From: Amorphoplanes friuliensis DSM 7358 | Lineage (GTDB): Bacteria > Actinomycetota > Actinomycetes > Mycobacteriales > Micromonosporaceae | NCBI RefSeq assembly: GCF_000494755.1 | Contig: NC_022657.1 | Span: forward strand, 569,501 to 633,500 | Length of the DNA: 64,000 bases | Direction: 5' to 3' | Shown here: in pieces, positions 7,244 to 15,339 of the stretch | How positions within the stretch are numbered: position 1 is the stretch's first letter | How the letters are laid out: each line of letters begins with the position of its first letter | The notes under the pieces: model-generated | The model's input: the letters and a program-made list of their open reading frames with translations, nothing else | The model's database searches: none | Told to the model about the DNA's origin: nothing | Program-made: the position numbers and the translations under genes

Positions 7244-10183
7244 GTGCGCACGGCGTCGATCGAAAAACACACGGTAGGCAACGCCTTGGTCCTGCACGCC
7301 CGCGAGCGGATCAGCCCGGAGGCACAGTCGCTGGCGCTCGCGGTCGACGAGGACGCCGACAATGACATCGTTGTCCTCGACCTGCACGACGACCTGCCCG
7401 TCGGCATCTGGGAGTCGGTGGCCGGCGCCCTGCACCGGCAGCGGCGCGGCATCCGCCTGGTCATCTGCGGCGCCGGTCAGGACACCACCGTCCTCGCCGG
7501 ACAGTGGCTCTCCGACCGGCTCGGCCGCCCGGTCATCGCGCCCTACGGGCACATGATCCGCGGCGCGCACGGCGGCCTGTTCGTCCACGCGGCCGAGGGC
7601 AGCGGCTGGGTCCGCTACAGCCCCGGCCGCCCGCCCGCATGGGAGGCCAAGCGCTACCCGACCCCGGCCTGGGACGGCGCTGCCGCGGACTTCCTGCCGA
7701 CCAGCGCGGTCGGCGCCGTCGAACCCCTGCCCGGCGGCGTCTGGATCCGCGACACCCGCGACCAGCCGGCGATCGGCGACCACTGGCAGCGCCTCGCCGC
7801 GGCCCTGCCCTGCCAGCCGCAAGCGCTGACCATCGTGCTCGGCTGCCCCGGCACCCCGCCCCTGGCCCTCGACGACGTGGCCCGCTTCTGGCGTGACCTG
7901 GGCGAGGAGGGTCGCAGCCGCGCCCGCTTCGTCCACTACGGACCCGTGCAGCTCCCTGAGGGTGAGCCACTGGGGCAGGCGCTCGCCGACCTGCTCGAAG
8001 CACCGATCGTCTGCTTCACCGGCGTACCGGTGGGTCGCCCCGAGCGCCCCCGGATCCACACCGTCACCGAGGACGGCGACCTCGGCTGGCAGGTCTTCGC
8101 CCGCGAACTCGGCTACACCCCCCGCGTCCGATCCACGATGCCGGCCCGCACCCCCAAAATCCTGAGCTACCGCGCGCCCCTCATGCTCGGCGACCCCGCC
8201 GGCCCCCTGATCTACCGGTACGCGGAAGACGCCGTCGTCGAGATCATCCAGTCGGGGCTGTGGATCCGCGGCCCGGTGGCGCCCAGACACGCCGAACGTG
8301 TCCGCGCCCGCGCCGCCGACCCGTCCCTGCACGCCGTCGTCGTCGAGGACACCGACCCGTCCCGCGTGGTCCGCCTCCGCGAACTCGCCGAGGACCTCGT
8401 CGCCCGCCTCGACCCCCCGACCCGCTCCCGCAGCGCCATGCAGCTGGCGACGGCGGTCGTCCGCACCGGCCAGCGTGCCCAGGCCGCGGCGGGGGGTGTT
8501 GTGGCCGACGGCTCGACGTTCCGCTTCAGCAAGGCCGATCTGGCGCTGGACCAGATCCCGACGCCTCCCGCCGCAGGCATCGAGGTGGCGGCAGCCGGCA
8601 GTCTGGAGGTTGCGGTTCCCGCCGGTCTGGCCTCCGACGAGCTGGAATCCGACCGTCACGCAGCGCCGGCGGTGGTGCTCGGGGCTGCTAGTCGCGGCAA
8701 GGCGGGCGGCAGCCTGGCTGCTGCCGAACCGGCTGTGCCCGAGCGGCGCGTGCGTGACAGCCCTCCGTCGCGGCCTGGTCCGCAGCAGGACCGCAGCGTT
8801 TCGGTTCCGCTCTGGGACGAGGCTTCGTCGGACGTAGTGATACCGCGCTTCGACCCGCATCCGACACGGCTCCCGACCCGGCCGTCTGGATCACGGTCGG
8901 GGCAGGCCTCGTCGCCGGGTGAGCGGGTGATCACGCCTGAGGTTGCGGTCCGGGTTCTGGAAGCCCTCGACCAGGCCGGTGGTCGTCCCGTGGCCGAGTC
9001 GGTGTCCCGTAGCGCGTCCACGGTGGACGGCTCCGGGTCGGTCCTTCTCGAGGATCCTCCTGCGACGGACTACGTTCCCGCCCATGCCGGCCCGTCCCGG
9101 GTCGGCCCCTCCGAACTGACAGGCCGCGGCTCGTCGGATCTCGGCTCGTCGGATCTTGGCCGGTTCGGGGGCGCCGGTTCTAGACCAGCTGAACTCAGCT
9201 TCGACCCGTCCGACCTCGGCCGCTCCGGATCGGCTCCGAGCTCTCCCGCTCTCGGCTACTCCGGAACCGTAGGCTTGGGGCCGCCTCTCAACCCGCCCGC
9301 GCCGACCGTGCCCGGTCAACGGGACTCGGGGCCGAGTGAGCCCGTTCGTTTCGAGTCCGGCAAGCCCGAGGATGGTCCCGCGGTGTTGCCGCTGGCCGCG
9401 ACTCCGCGTCACCTGCGGTTCCAGACCACGCCTGAGTCCGATGCTCGCGGCCTGCCGACCCCGGTGGGTCTTGCGGAGGAGCGTGCCTGGCTGCGCAGCA
9501 CCTTCAGCCGTGAGTACGACGCGGCGGCCAGCTCGGTGTCTCGTGTGCTGTCCGAACACCCCGGCTTTCAGGCGGGGCCGGACACCATGGTCGACGCGGT
9601 GGCCGTCCGCCTCTACCTGTCGGCGCTGGGTGTGGGCCTCGATGCGGCTCTGCGTGACGGGGCGATCGGCCCGCAGGTTCCGTTCGCTCGCTGCGTCGCC
9701 AGCGGTCTTGGCCGGTTGCCCTCCCATCGTGGTGCGACGGTGCTGTCCGCTGAGTTGTCCGACGCCGACCTGCGGGAGATCCGTGACCGGGGTGTCCTCA
9801 CCGACTGGGGTTTCACCTCGGCTCTGACCGAGCCCCCGCCTGGCCTTCCGGGCAACGTCGACATCCTCATCTGGTCGATGACCGCGCGGCGGACCCGTCT
9901 GCTCGAACCCGATGACGACCACCGTGCTGATGGTCGTGTGCTGTTCCTGCCGGGTACCTCGTTCAAGGTTCTCGACGCGGCCGAACCTGGTTCGGAGACT
10001 CGTGGCCACCTGCTCCTTCGTGAGCTCTCCACCGACGAACCCGACCGTGGTCATGTGCCCTTCGATGATCTGGCTCTGTCGTCGTTGCGGCGCTCTGTCG
10101 AACAATGGGCGCGGTCGACGAGTCAGCCTGCTCTTGGGCCCGCTGCTACTCACCGCTTCACGACAGTTCCCGGTCTTTACTGA
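7244..10183 (+). CDS. Large multidomain protein with C-terminal ADP-ribosyltransferase-like fold, apparently catalytically degenerate
   Basis: The protein has 979 residues with a GTG start after GGGAGGTGAG. Residues about 1-420 contain two loosely similar alpha/beta units; the first (LVICGAG, then LSDRLGRPVIAP) resembles caspase/C80-like modules of actinobacterial polymorphic-toxin proteins. Residues about 430-690 are low-complexity Ser/Pro/Gly linker. Residues about 740-940 resemble an ADP-ribosyltransferase of the R-S-E class: Arg829 in SHRGA, T858-S859 in WGFTSAL, and the strand RVLFLPGTSFKV. The usual catalytic ExE pair maps to Asp896 and Arg898, so activity is doubtful. There is no signal peptide or transmembrane segment. 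A role as a secreted or toxin-like protein is inference. It is co-oriented with the LuxR-type gene upstream. Confidence 0.62.
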   Translation: MRTASIEKHTVGNALVLHARERISPEAQSLALAVDEDADNDIVVLDLHDDLPVGIWESVAGALHRQRRGIRLVICGAGQDTTVLAGQWLSDRLGRPVIAPYGHMIRGAHGGLFVHAAEGSGWVRYSPGRPPAWEAKRYPTPAWDGAAADFLPTSAVGAVEPLPGGVWIRDTRDQPAIGDHWQRLAAALPCQPQALTIVLGCPGTPPLALDDVARFWRDLGEEGRSRARFVHYGPVQLPEGEPLGQALADLLEAPIVCFTGVPVGRPERPRIHTVTEDGDLGWQVFARELGYTPRVRSTMPARTPKILSYRAPLMLGDPAGPLIYRYAEDAVVEIIQSGLWIRGPVAPRHAERVRARAADPSLHAVVVEDTDPSRVVRLRELAEDLVARLDPPTRSRSAMQLATAVVRTGQRAQAAAGGVVADGSTFRFSKADLALDQIPTPPAAGIEVAAAGSLEVAVPAGLASDELESDRHAAPAVVLGAASRGKAGGSLAAAEPAVPERRVRDSPPSRPGPQQDRSVSVPLWDEASSDVVIPRFDPHPTRLPTRPSGSRSGQASSPGERVITPEVAVRVLEALDQAGGRPVAESVSRSASTVDGSGSVLLEDPPATDYVPAHAGPSRVGPSELTGRGSSDLGSSDLGRFGGAGSRPAELSFDPSDLGRSGSAPSSPALGYSGTVGLGPPLNPPAPTVPGQRDSGPSEPVRFESGKPEDGPAVLPLAATPRHLRFQTTPESDARGLPTPVGLAEERAWLRSTFSREYDAAASSVSRVLSEHPGFQAGPDTMVDAVAVRLYLSALGVGLDAALRDGAIGPQVPFARCVASGLGRLPSHRGATVLSAELSDADLREIRDRGVLTDWGFTSALTEPPPGLPGNVDILIWSMTARRTRLLEPDDDHRADGRVLFLPGTSFKVLDAAEPGSETRGHLLLRELSTDEPDRGHVPFDDLALSSLRRSVEQWARSTSQPALGPAATHRFTTVPGLY

Positions 10184-10442
10184 CCCTCGGTGCGGCCGTC
10201 GCTTGCTAGCGCTGCGTGGTTGGCGGGGTTACTGCGCACCGGCGGCGGGGATGGTGTCCGTAGTTGGTTGCGGTTGGTGTCCCGCTGCGGGTCGGTGGCG
10301 CTCGTTGTTCAGGTCAACTGCTGGCACTGTGGGATGTTCGTCGTGGTTTTGTTCCGTAGCCACCGTGCGGGGGCCCGTGCGTGGTCGGCCTTATCGCCTT
10401 CATTGGATGTTCTTATCCCTGAGAGTGGGGTATCTCCTGGTC
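10184..10442 (+). other. Intergenic region, less GC-biased, ending in a promoter
   Basis: This 259-bp stretch has unusually many T residues and lacks the codon pattern of neighbouring genes. Short frames exist but none has a ribosome site or family resemblance. The 3' end carries the sigma-B-like promoter at 10409-10433. Confidence 0.45.
10409..10433 (+). promoter_or_regulatory. Sigma-B/SigF-like promoter GTTC-N15-GGGTAT
   Basis: The GGGTAT box (10428-10433) with GTTC 15 bp upstream closely resembles the actinobacterial stress promoter consensus (GTTT or GNNT, 14-16 bp, GGGTAT/C). The box ends 9 nt before the ATG at 10443, so the transcript would be almost leaderless, which fits the lack of a Shine-Dalgarno sequence. 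Confidence 0.5.
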
Positions 10443-10739
10443 ATGGCTACTTCTTGGAAGCCTGTGGATGAGCATGGGACGTTGTCGGCTGAGGAGCGTA
10501 AGGAGCTTCCGGACAGCGCCTATGCCTTTGCGGGTAAGCGTAAGGAACCGATGACCGATGCTGAGCATGTGCGGAATGCGATGGCTCGGTTCGATCAGGT
10601 GAAGGGTGTGACGGACGCTGAGCGGGACGAGGCTTTCGAGAACATCAAGGTCGCCGCGAAGCATTATGGGATCGAGATGACCGAGACGAGTTGGCGGCAG
10701 TTCGGGAAGAAGCCGCACACCACGAACAGCAGTCATTAG
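10443..10739 (+). CDS. DUF6582-like small protein
   Basis: The protein has 98 residues and is hydrophilic and charged. The pattern HGTLSAEERKELPDSAYAF, a basic KRKEPMTD segment, HVRNAMARFDQVKGV and a C-terminal SWRQFGKK matches my memory of DUF6582, small actinobacterial proteins of unknown function that also occur fused in phage-related proteins. Codon use is slightly less GC-rich than that of its neighbours. It ends tail-to-tail with the membrane protein gene (4-bp overlap). The upstream stress-type promoter suggests induction on entry to stationary phase or under stress. Confidence 0.72.
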   Translation: MATSWKPVDEHGTLSAEERKELPDSAYAFAGKRKEPMTDAEHVRNAMARFDQVKGVTDAERDEAFENIKVAAKHYGIEMTETSWRQFGKKPHTTNSSH

Positions 10740-11803
10740 GCCAGGACTGAGCCGAGGCCGACCTGGATGACGACCGCCAGGGCGTAGAGGCGGATGACGG
10801 TCAGGCTCGGGTTTGCCGCGATGGTGAAGGCGCCGATCAGGGCGAGGACGATGTGGTCCGTGCCGCCGCCGTTGGTCAGGCCCAGGCCGGTACTGATCAT
10901 CAGGCTCAGGACCGGGATGGCCAGGGCGACGGCGGCTGCGGCGTTCTGGCGGAGCAGGATCACCGCGGAGAGCAGGAAGACCGGCGAGGTGGCGATCGCC
11001 AGCAGGGTGGCGGTGAGGCCGTCCGTGCCGCCGCCGACGAGGTGGACCGCGTGGAAGGCGCCGCCGCTGAAGCGCCATTCCAGGTACGCCCAGCCGGTCA
11101 GCGCCGCGCACGCGGGGAAGATCAGCACGAGCATCGCGGCCTGGGTGGCGTACGGGATGCCCTGGTAGCGCCGGCGGGCGATGAGGGGTGCCGCGACGCC
11201 GATGGCCACGGCGTAGACGGCCACGTTGAGGTCGCAGGCAACGCCGATGCCCAGGGCCAGGCCGGCGCGGAATCCACCACCGGTGTCGCCGAGGCCGGTG
11301 AATTCGAGGAGTCCCGCCACGGCGAAGATCAGGGCGGCCAGGCCGGCGAAGGTGGCCAGGTCGTCGATTGCGGTGCGGGCGTAGACCGGCATCGCGCCGA
11401 TGCCGATGATGACCGGGGCGATCAGCCACCACGGGTGCTGCCGGCGGCGGAGGCGGGTGATCAGGAATTCCAGCACGAACGCCGCCAGCAGCGCGCCGGC
11501 TATCCCCAGGGCCAGTCTGCCGCCGGGCAGGGCGCCGGCGATGCCGGAGGGCAGGGGCGGGTACATGTCGCGGACAAAACCGAGGTCGCTAGAACCCCAC
11601 TTGATCTCGCTGCCGAGGCGGTCGAGCTTGGCGTTCGGGGTGTCGGGGCCGACGCCGCGGAAGATCGCCAGGAGGACGTAGGGCAGGGCGATGGCGCCGC
11701 CGAGGGCCAGGCGGCGAACCCACTCAGGTGCGGACCGGGTGGTCGGCGGTTTGTGGTGCGCTCCCGGGCGCCGGGTCGTTGGCGTCGACGGTGCTGAGAC
11801 CAT
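10736..11803 (-). CDS. Polytopic membrane protein of unknown function
   Basis: The protein has 355 residues. After a basic, Pro/Thr-rich N-terminus of about 30 residues there are roughly nine hydrophobic segments, with a periplasmic-type loop after the first (GPDTPNAKLDRLGSEIKW). The layout recalls GT-C glycosyltransferase cores or an export partner for the upstream GT2, but I see no diagnostic motif. The ATG at 11803 has GGGAG about 10 nt upstream and lies inside the upstream glycosyltransferase gene, giving an 80-bp overlap in another frame. The two genes are almost certainly translationally coupled. Confidence 0.7.
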   Translation of the reverse strand: MVSAPSTPTTRRPGAHHKPPTTRSAPEWVRRLALGGAIALPYVLLAIFRGVGPDTPNAKLDRLGSEIKWGSSDLGFVRDMYPPLPSGIAGALPGGRLALGIAGALLAAFVLEFLITRLRRRQHPWWLIAPVIIGIGAMPVYARTAIDDLATFAGLAALIFAVAGLLEFTGLGDTGGGFRAGLALGIGVACDLNVAVYAVAIGVAAPLIARRRYQGIPYATQAAMLVLIFPACAALTGWAYLEWRFSGGAFHAVHLVGGGTDGLTATLLAIATSPVFLLSAVILLRQNAAAAVALAIPVLSLMISTGLGLTNGGGTDHIVLALIGAFTIAANPSLTVIRLYALAVVIQVGLGSVLA

Positions 11804-13631
11804 GGGCGGTCTTCTCCCAGTAGTGCGGCTTGGTGATGAGCTGCCACAGCCCCTTGTAGGCGGCGATCGAGTGCATCAGCCAGTACGCCGGGTTGAGCAG
11901 CGCCCACGCGACGAGCTTGTAGCGGCGCCGTTTGAACGCGCCCATCATCGACACGTAGATCATCAGGGCGTTGCCGAGGAGCAGGTTGAGCAGGCTCATC
12001 CACATGACCCAGCCGGGGAAGTACGGGGCGAGGGCGTCCGGCGGGACGAGCAGCGAGACGAGGAACAGCGCGTACAGCGGGGGTACGCAGAGGAAGCTCA
12101 CGGGCGTGCCGCCGACCAGCATCACAAAGCCGAACGCCGCCCGCGGTCCGGTCTGCCGGAACAGCTTCACCGGATGCCGCAGGTGCACCAGCGTCGTCTG
12201 CATGTATCCCTTGATCCACCGCGAGCGCTGGCGGAGGAAATTGCCGTACGCCCGGTTCGCCTCCTCGAACGTCGTCGACTCGATGACACCGACGGTCCGG
12301 CCCAGCGCCGCGGCGCGGATGCCCAGGTCGGCGTCCTCGGTGACGTTGAACGGGTCCCAGCCGCCGAGGACCTTCAGGGCGTTCGTCCGGAAGTGGTTGG
12401 ACGTGCCGCCGAGCGGGATCGGCATCCGCCAAGCCTCGAGCCCCGGCAGCATGTAGTCGAACCAGAACGAGTACTCGAGCGTGAACATCCTGGTCAGGGC
12501 ATTTTCGTCGGCGTTGAAGTAATTCAGGGCCGCCTGCACGCAGACCAGTGACCGGTCACCGCGCCGGAACGCCACCACGGCCCGTTTGAGCTGGTCGGGG
12601 TCGGGCCGGTCCTCGGCGTCGTAGATGACCAGGTAGTCGCCGCGGGCCAGGAACAACCCCACGTTGCAGGCCTTCGGTTTGGTCTGCGGCGAGCCGCTGG
12701 GCACGGTGACGAAGGTGATCGTCTCCGGCGGGTTCGACGCCAGCGCCGCCTCCCGCGTCTCCCGGTCGTCCTCCTCCAGCAGCAGCAGGATCTGCAGCTT
12801 CGAGGTCGGATAGTCGAGCGCACCGAGGTTCGCCACCAGGTCCTTGACCACCTCGCTCTCCCGGAACACCGGGACAAGTACCGTGTACGGCGGCAGATCC
12901 GTGTCCTTGAGCGCGTCGACATCTTCCTTGGTCACACGTTGCAGTCCCTCGTACCGCACGCCGGTGAGGCACATGACGAACTTGAACGTCACGCTGACCA
13001 GGAACGCGAGCCCAACGGCGGCCGAGATCACCACGATCGTCCAGCGGGTGGCAAAAACCAGGCCGGCCAGGAGCAGCACCAGGCCGATCGCCAGCAGGAC
13101 CTTCTGCCGGCCGTTGAGCACGGTACGCGCGGAGCGGTCCTCGTCGCGCCGCCACAACCCGAGGCACGCCTCGTCGAGCACCTGACCCCGGAACGCCCGC
13201 ACGACGGCGGTGTCGATGTCGAGTCCGGTGGCCGCGGCGAAGACCACGTCGGCCTTGAGGATGCCGGCGACGTGTGCACGACGGGTGTCGGTGGGCGCCT
13301 CGGCCGTCGCGACCAGCACCCGATTACCGCCGATGTGGCGTACGGGGAACCAGCCCTCGTCGACGAGCTGGGCGGGATCGAGACCGGCGACCAGATCGTC
13401 GTCGAAGTCCTCCTCCTCGAGCGCGTCGAGGTAGAGCAGGTCCCAGGCCTCGGCGAGCACCCGGTAGACGTCGTGCCGGCGGACCATCCCGGCCGCGATG
13501 ACGATGCTCTCCAGGCGTGAACCGGTGCGGATCCGGGCGCGGATCGCGTCGGCCATCTGCTGCGGGGTGAGCAGGTTCGCGTTGACGAGGAGGTCGCCCA
13601 CGGCCATGGGTGCGACAGGTGACTGAACCAT
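11724..13631 (-). CDS. Family-2 glycosyltransferase with N-terminal MshEN/GspE_N-like domain
   Basis: The protein has 635 residues; ATG preceded by AGGGGG. Residues about 1-160 resemble the MshEN (type II secretion ATPase N-terminal) domain, which binds c-di-GMP in some proteins. Two membrane segments follow (about 185-230), then a processive-type GT2 domain with DAEDR, the acceptor motif TEDADLG and a QRSRWIKG box, then about three or four C-terminal membrane helices. This is the architecture of cellulose-synthase-like or NfrB-like enzymes making an extracellular polysaccharide. Three GGDEF-EAL proteins lie in the same window, so c-di-GMP control is plausible, but conservation of the binding motif was not verified. 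Confidence 0.82.
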   Translation of the reverse strand: MVQSPVAPMAVGDLLVNANLLTPQQMADAIRARIRTGSRLESIVIAAGMVRRHDVYRVLAEAWDLLYLDALEEEDFDDDLVAGLDPAQLVDEGWFPVRHIGGNRVLVATAEAPTDTRRAHVAGILKADVVFAAATGLDIDTAVVRAFRGQVLDEACLGLWRRDEDRSARTVLNGRQKVLLAIGLVLLLAGLVFATRWTIVVISAAVGLAFLVSVTFKFVMCLTGVRYEGLQRVTKEDVDALKDTDLPPYTVLVPVFRESEVVKDLVANLGALDYPTSKLQILLLLEEDDRETREAALASNPPETITFVTVPSGSPQTKPKACNVGLFLARGDYLVIYDAEDRPDPDQLKRAVVAFRRGDRSLVCVQAALNYFNADENALTRMFTLEYSFWFDYMLPGLEAWRMPIPLGGTSNHFRTNALKVLGGWDPFNVTEDADLGIRAAALGRTVGVIESTTFEEANRAYGNFLRQRSRWIKGYMQTTLVHLRHPVKLFRQTGPRAAFGFVMLVGGTPVSFLCVPPLYALFLVSLLVPPDALAPYFPGWVMWMSLLNLLLGNALMIYVSMMGAFKRRRYKLVAWALLNPAYWLMHSIAAYKGLWQLITKPHYWEKTAHGLSTVDANDPAPGSAPQTADHPVRT

Positions 13632-13737
13632 GCCGTCCCCCTGACCGCCGTCGGCTCCCCAGGTCAGGCTAGGAGAAACCGGACGTACGGTAGGTCCGAT
13701 CCGGGTAGTTAGTGGGTCTCACCTTGCGCCACGGCTG

Positions 13738-13743
13738 TAACTT
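13738..13743 (+). promoter_or_regulatory. -10 box TAACTT, leaderless start of the TetR gene
   Basis: TAACTT (TANNNT) ends 6 nt before the ATG at 13750, which is the spacing for transcription starting at the start codon. The G-run next to the ATG is too close to serve as a Shine-Dalgarno sequence. Confidence 0.45.
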
Positions 13744-13749
13744 CGGGGG

Positions 13750-14271
13750 ATGACGCCCGGGGGGATCAGGGACCGTTTCCGCGCGCAGATGCGCCAGGAG
13801 GTCAAGGACGCGGCCCTGCGCCAGCTCGCCGAGGGCGGACCGCAGGCGCTGTCGATCAACGCGATCGCCAAGGAGCTCGGCGTCTCCGGCCCGGCGCTCT
13901 ACCGCTACTTCGCCGGCCGCGACGCCCTGCTCACCGAGCTGATCCTGGACGCGTACACCGACCTGACCACCGCGATCTCCGCCGCATCGCGCCGTCTGCC
14001 GGAGCTGGCCGCGGCCTACCGCACGTGGGCGGCTGTCCATCCCCACCGGTACAGGCTGCTCTTCGGCGCGCCGCTGCCCGGGTACGACGCCCACGACGAG
14101 CGCCTCGACGACGCCTTGCAGCGGATGCTGACCGTGCTCGGGGCCGTTGCCGTGTGGAGCCGCCTGCACGGTTTTGTCAGCCTCGAGATCGAGGGCAACT
14201 TCACGTCGATGGGAGTCGACCCCGACGGCCTCTTCGCCGCCGAGGTCGAAGCCCTCAGTAGTGCGCGGTGA
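13750..14271 (+). CDS. TetR/AcrR-family transcriptional regulator
   Basis: The protein has 173 residues. Residues about 15-62 form the TetR helix-turn-helix (INAIAKELGVSGPALYRYFA). The C-terminal domain, with HPHRYRLLFG and a WSRLHGFVSLE segment, fits the WHG-type ligand domain of TetR proteins. The ligand and targets are unknown; it is divergent from the GT2 gene and convergent with the S66 peptidase gene, with a 17-bp tail overlap. Its binding site may include the weak repeat CGGAC/GTCCG at 13680-13698. Confidence 0.85.
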   Translation: MTPGGIRDRFRAQMRQEVKDAALRQLAEGGPQALSINAIAKELGVSGPALYRYFAGRDALLTELILDAYTDLTTAISAASRRLPELAAAYRTWAAVHPHRYRLLFGAPLPGYDAHDERLDDALQRMLTVLGAVAVWSRLHGFVSLEIEGNFTSMGVDPDGLFAAEVEALSSAR

Positions 14272-15298
14272 TCCGCCGCGCCGGCCCGTCGACGGTGATG
14301 CGCCCGCCGCAGGGCAGCACCCACTGCGGGCTGGTGTGCCCGAAGTCCACGCCGAAGACGGCCAGGGCGCCGGGGTTGTAGGCCTCCAGCGCCCGCAGCA
14401 CGGCCTCCCGCTGCTCCTCCCGGTATCGGTCACGTTCCTCGACGGGCCTGGGGTCGAAGAACACCGTGGCCTTGGCCGTGGCGACCAGGATCGCCGGGAA
14501 CTGCTCCAGCAGGCCGCGCTCGCCGAAGTTGCGCAGCATCCGGTGGACCTCCCCACCGGACGGCATCTCCTCGGACGTCTCCAGCAGCAGCACACACCCG
14601 GCGTAGTCCTCGACGGGCCGGACCCACCGGTCAGCCGCCAGCGTCCAGTGCAGGATCTCGAGGCTGCCACCCCACGCAGGCGCGGAGACGACCCGGTCGG
14701 GCTGATGCCAGAACCACCCGGGGCTGGGGAAGTCCGGCGGCGCCTGCGTCAGGGAGGTCCCCTCGTTCCACTCCACCTCCTCGTCGGTGAAGCGTTCCAG
14801 GGGCCGGATCTCGAGGTCACCCGGCGTGAAGAGCGCAGCCCGTAACGAGTCGGCGGAGACTGCCTGCAGGCCGCCGCCCCGGGCGACGTGCATCATCGTC
14901 GAGCCACCGTGGTACCCGGCGACACCGTGGGTCCAGAGCCAGTTCAGCAGGTTGGTGTTGTCCGAGAAGCCGAAGAACGGCTTCGGATCGGCCCGGAACG
15001 GCCCGGGATCGAGGTGCCGCAGCACGGTGATCTGGTCGTCACCGCCGATCGTCGCCAGGACGGCGCGGATCGACGGATCGGCCCAGGCTGCAGTCAGATC
15101 CGCGGCCCGTTCGGCTGCCGACGAATGCCGGCGCGTCGACGGGTATTCGACCGGCTCCAGCTGGAACTCCTCGCGGAGCCGGCGCAGTCCCTGCTCGTGC
15201 TGGGCGGGGAACTCCGCCGGAGCCGCGAAGGCCGGCGAGACGACGGCGACACGGTCGCCGGGAGACAGCTTGGGCGGGTCGGCGAAAACAGGACGCAT
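14255..15298 (-). CDS. LD-carboxypeptidase / MccF-like serine peptidase, family S66
   Basis: The protein has 347 residues and is cytoplasmic (no signal peptide). The S66 triad is visible: nucleophile Ser112 in GFSDNTN, Glu214 in WGGSLEIL and His321 in DFGHTSPQ. The N-terminal motif LSPGDRVAVVSPAF is typical. Family members cleave L,D bonds in recycled cell-wall tetrapeptides, or inactivate microcin C-like nucleotide peptides (MccF); the sequence alone does not separate the two. I chose the ATG at 15298 over the upstream one at 15334 because family similarity begins there. Confidence 0.85.
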   Translation of the reverse strand: MRPVFADPPKLSPGDRVAVVSPAFAAPAEFPAQHEQGLRRLREEFQLEPVEYPSTRRHSSAAERAADLTAAWADPSIRAVLATIGGDDQITVLRHLDPGPFRADPKPFFGFSDNTNLLNWLWTHGVAGYHGGSTMMHVARGGGLQAVSADSLRAALFTPGDLEIRPLERFTDEEVEWNEGTSLTQAPPDFPSPGWFWHQPDRVVSAPAWGGSLEILHWTLAADRWVRPVEDYAGCVLLLETSEEMPSGGEVHRMLRNFGERGLLEQFPAILVATAKATVFFDPRPVEERDRYREEQREAVLRALEAYNPGALAVFGVDFGHTSPQWVLPCGGRITVDGPARRITAHY

Positions 15299-15339
15299 GG
15301 ACACATCCAAGCCGCGTCCAGCCGGTCGGCGCACGTCAT

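Noticed and set aside
10190..10471. 93-codon plus-strand frame in the intergenic region
   Set aside because: No ribosome site or family pattern, and it overlaps the promoter and start of the DUF6582 gene.
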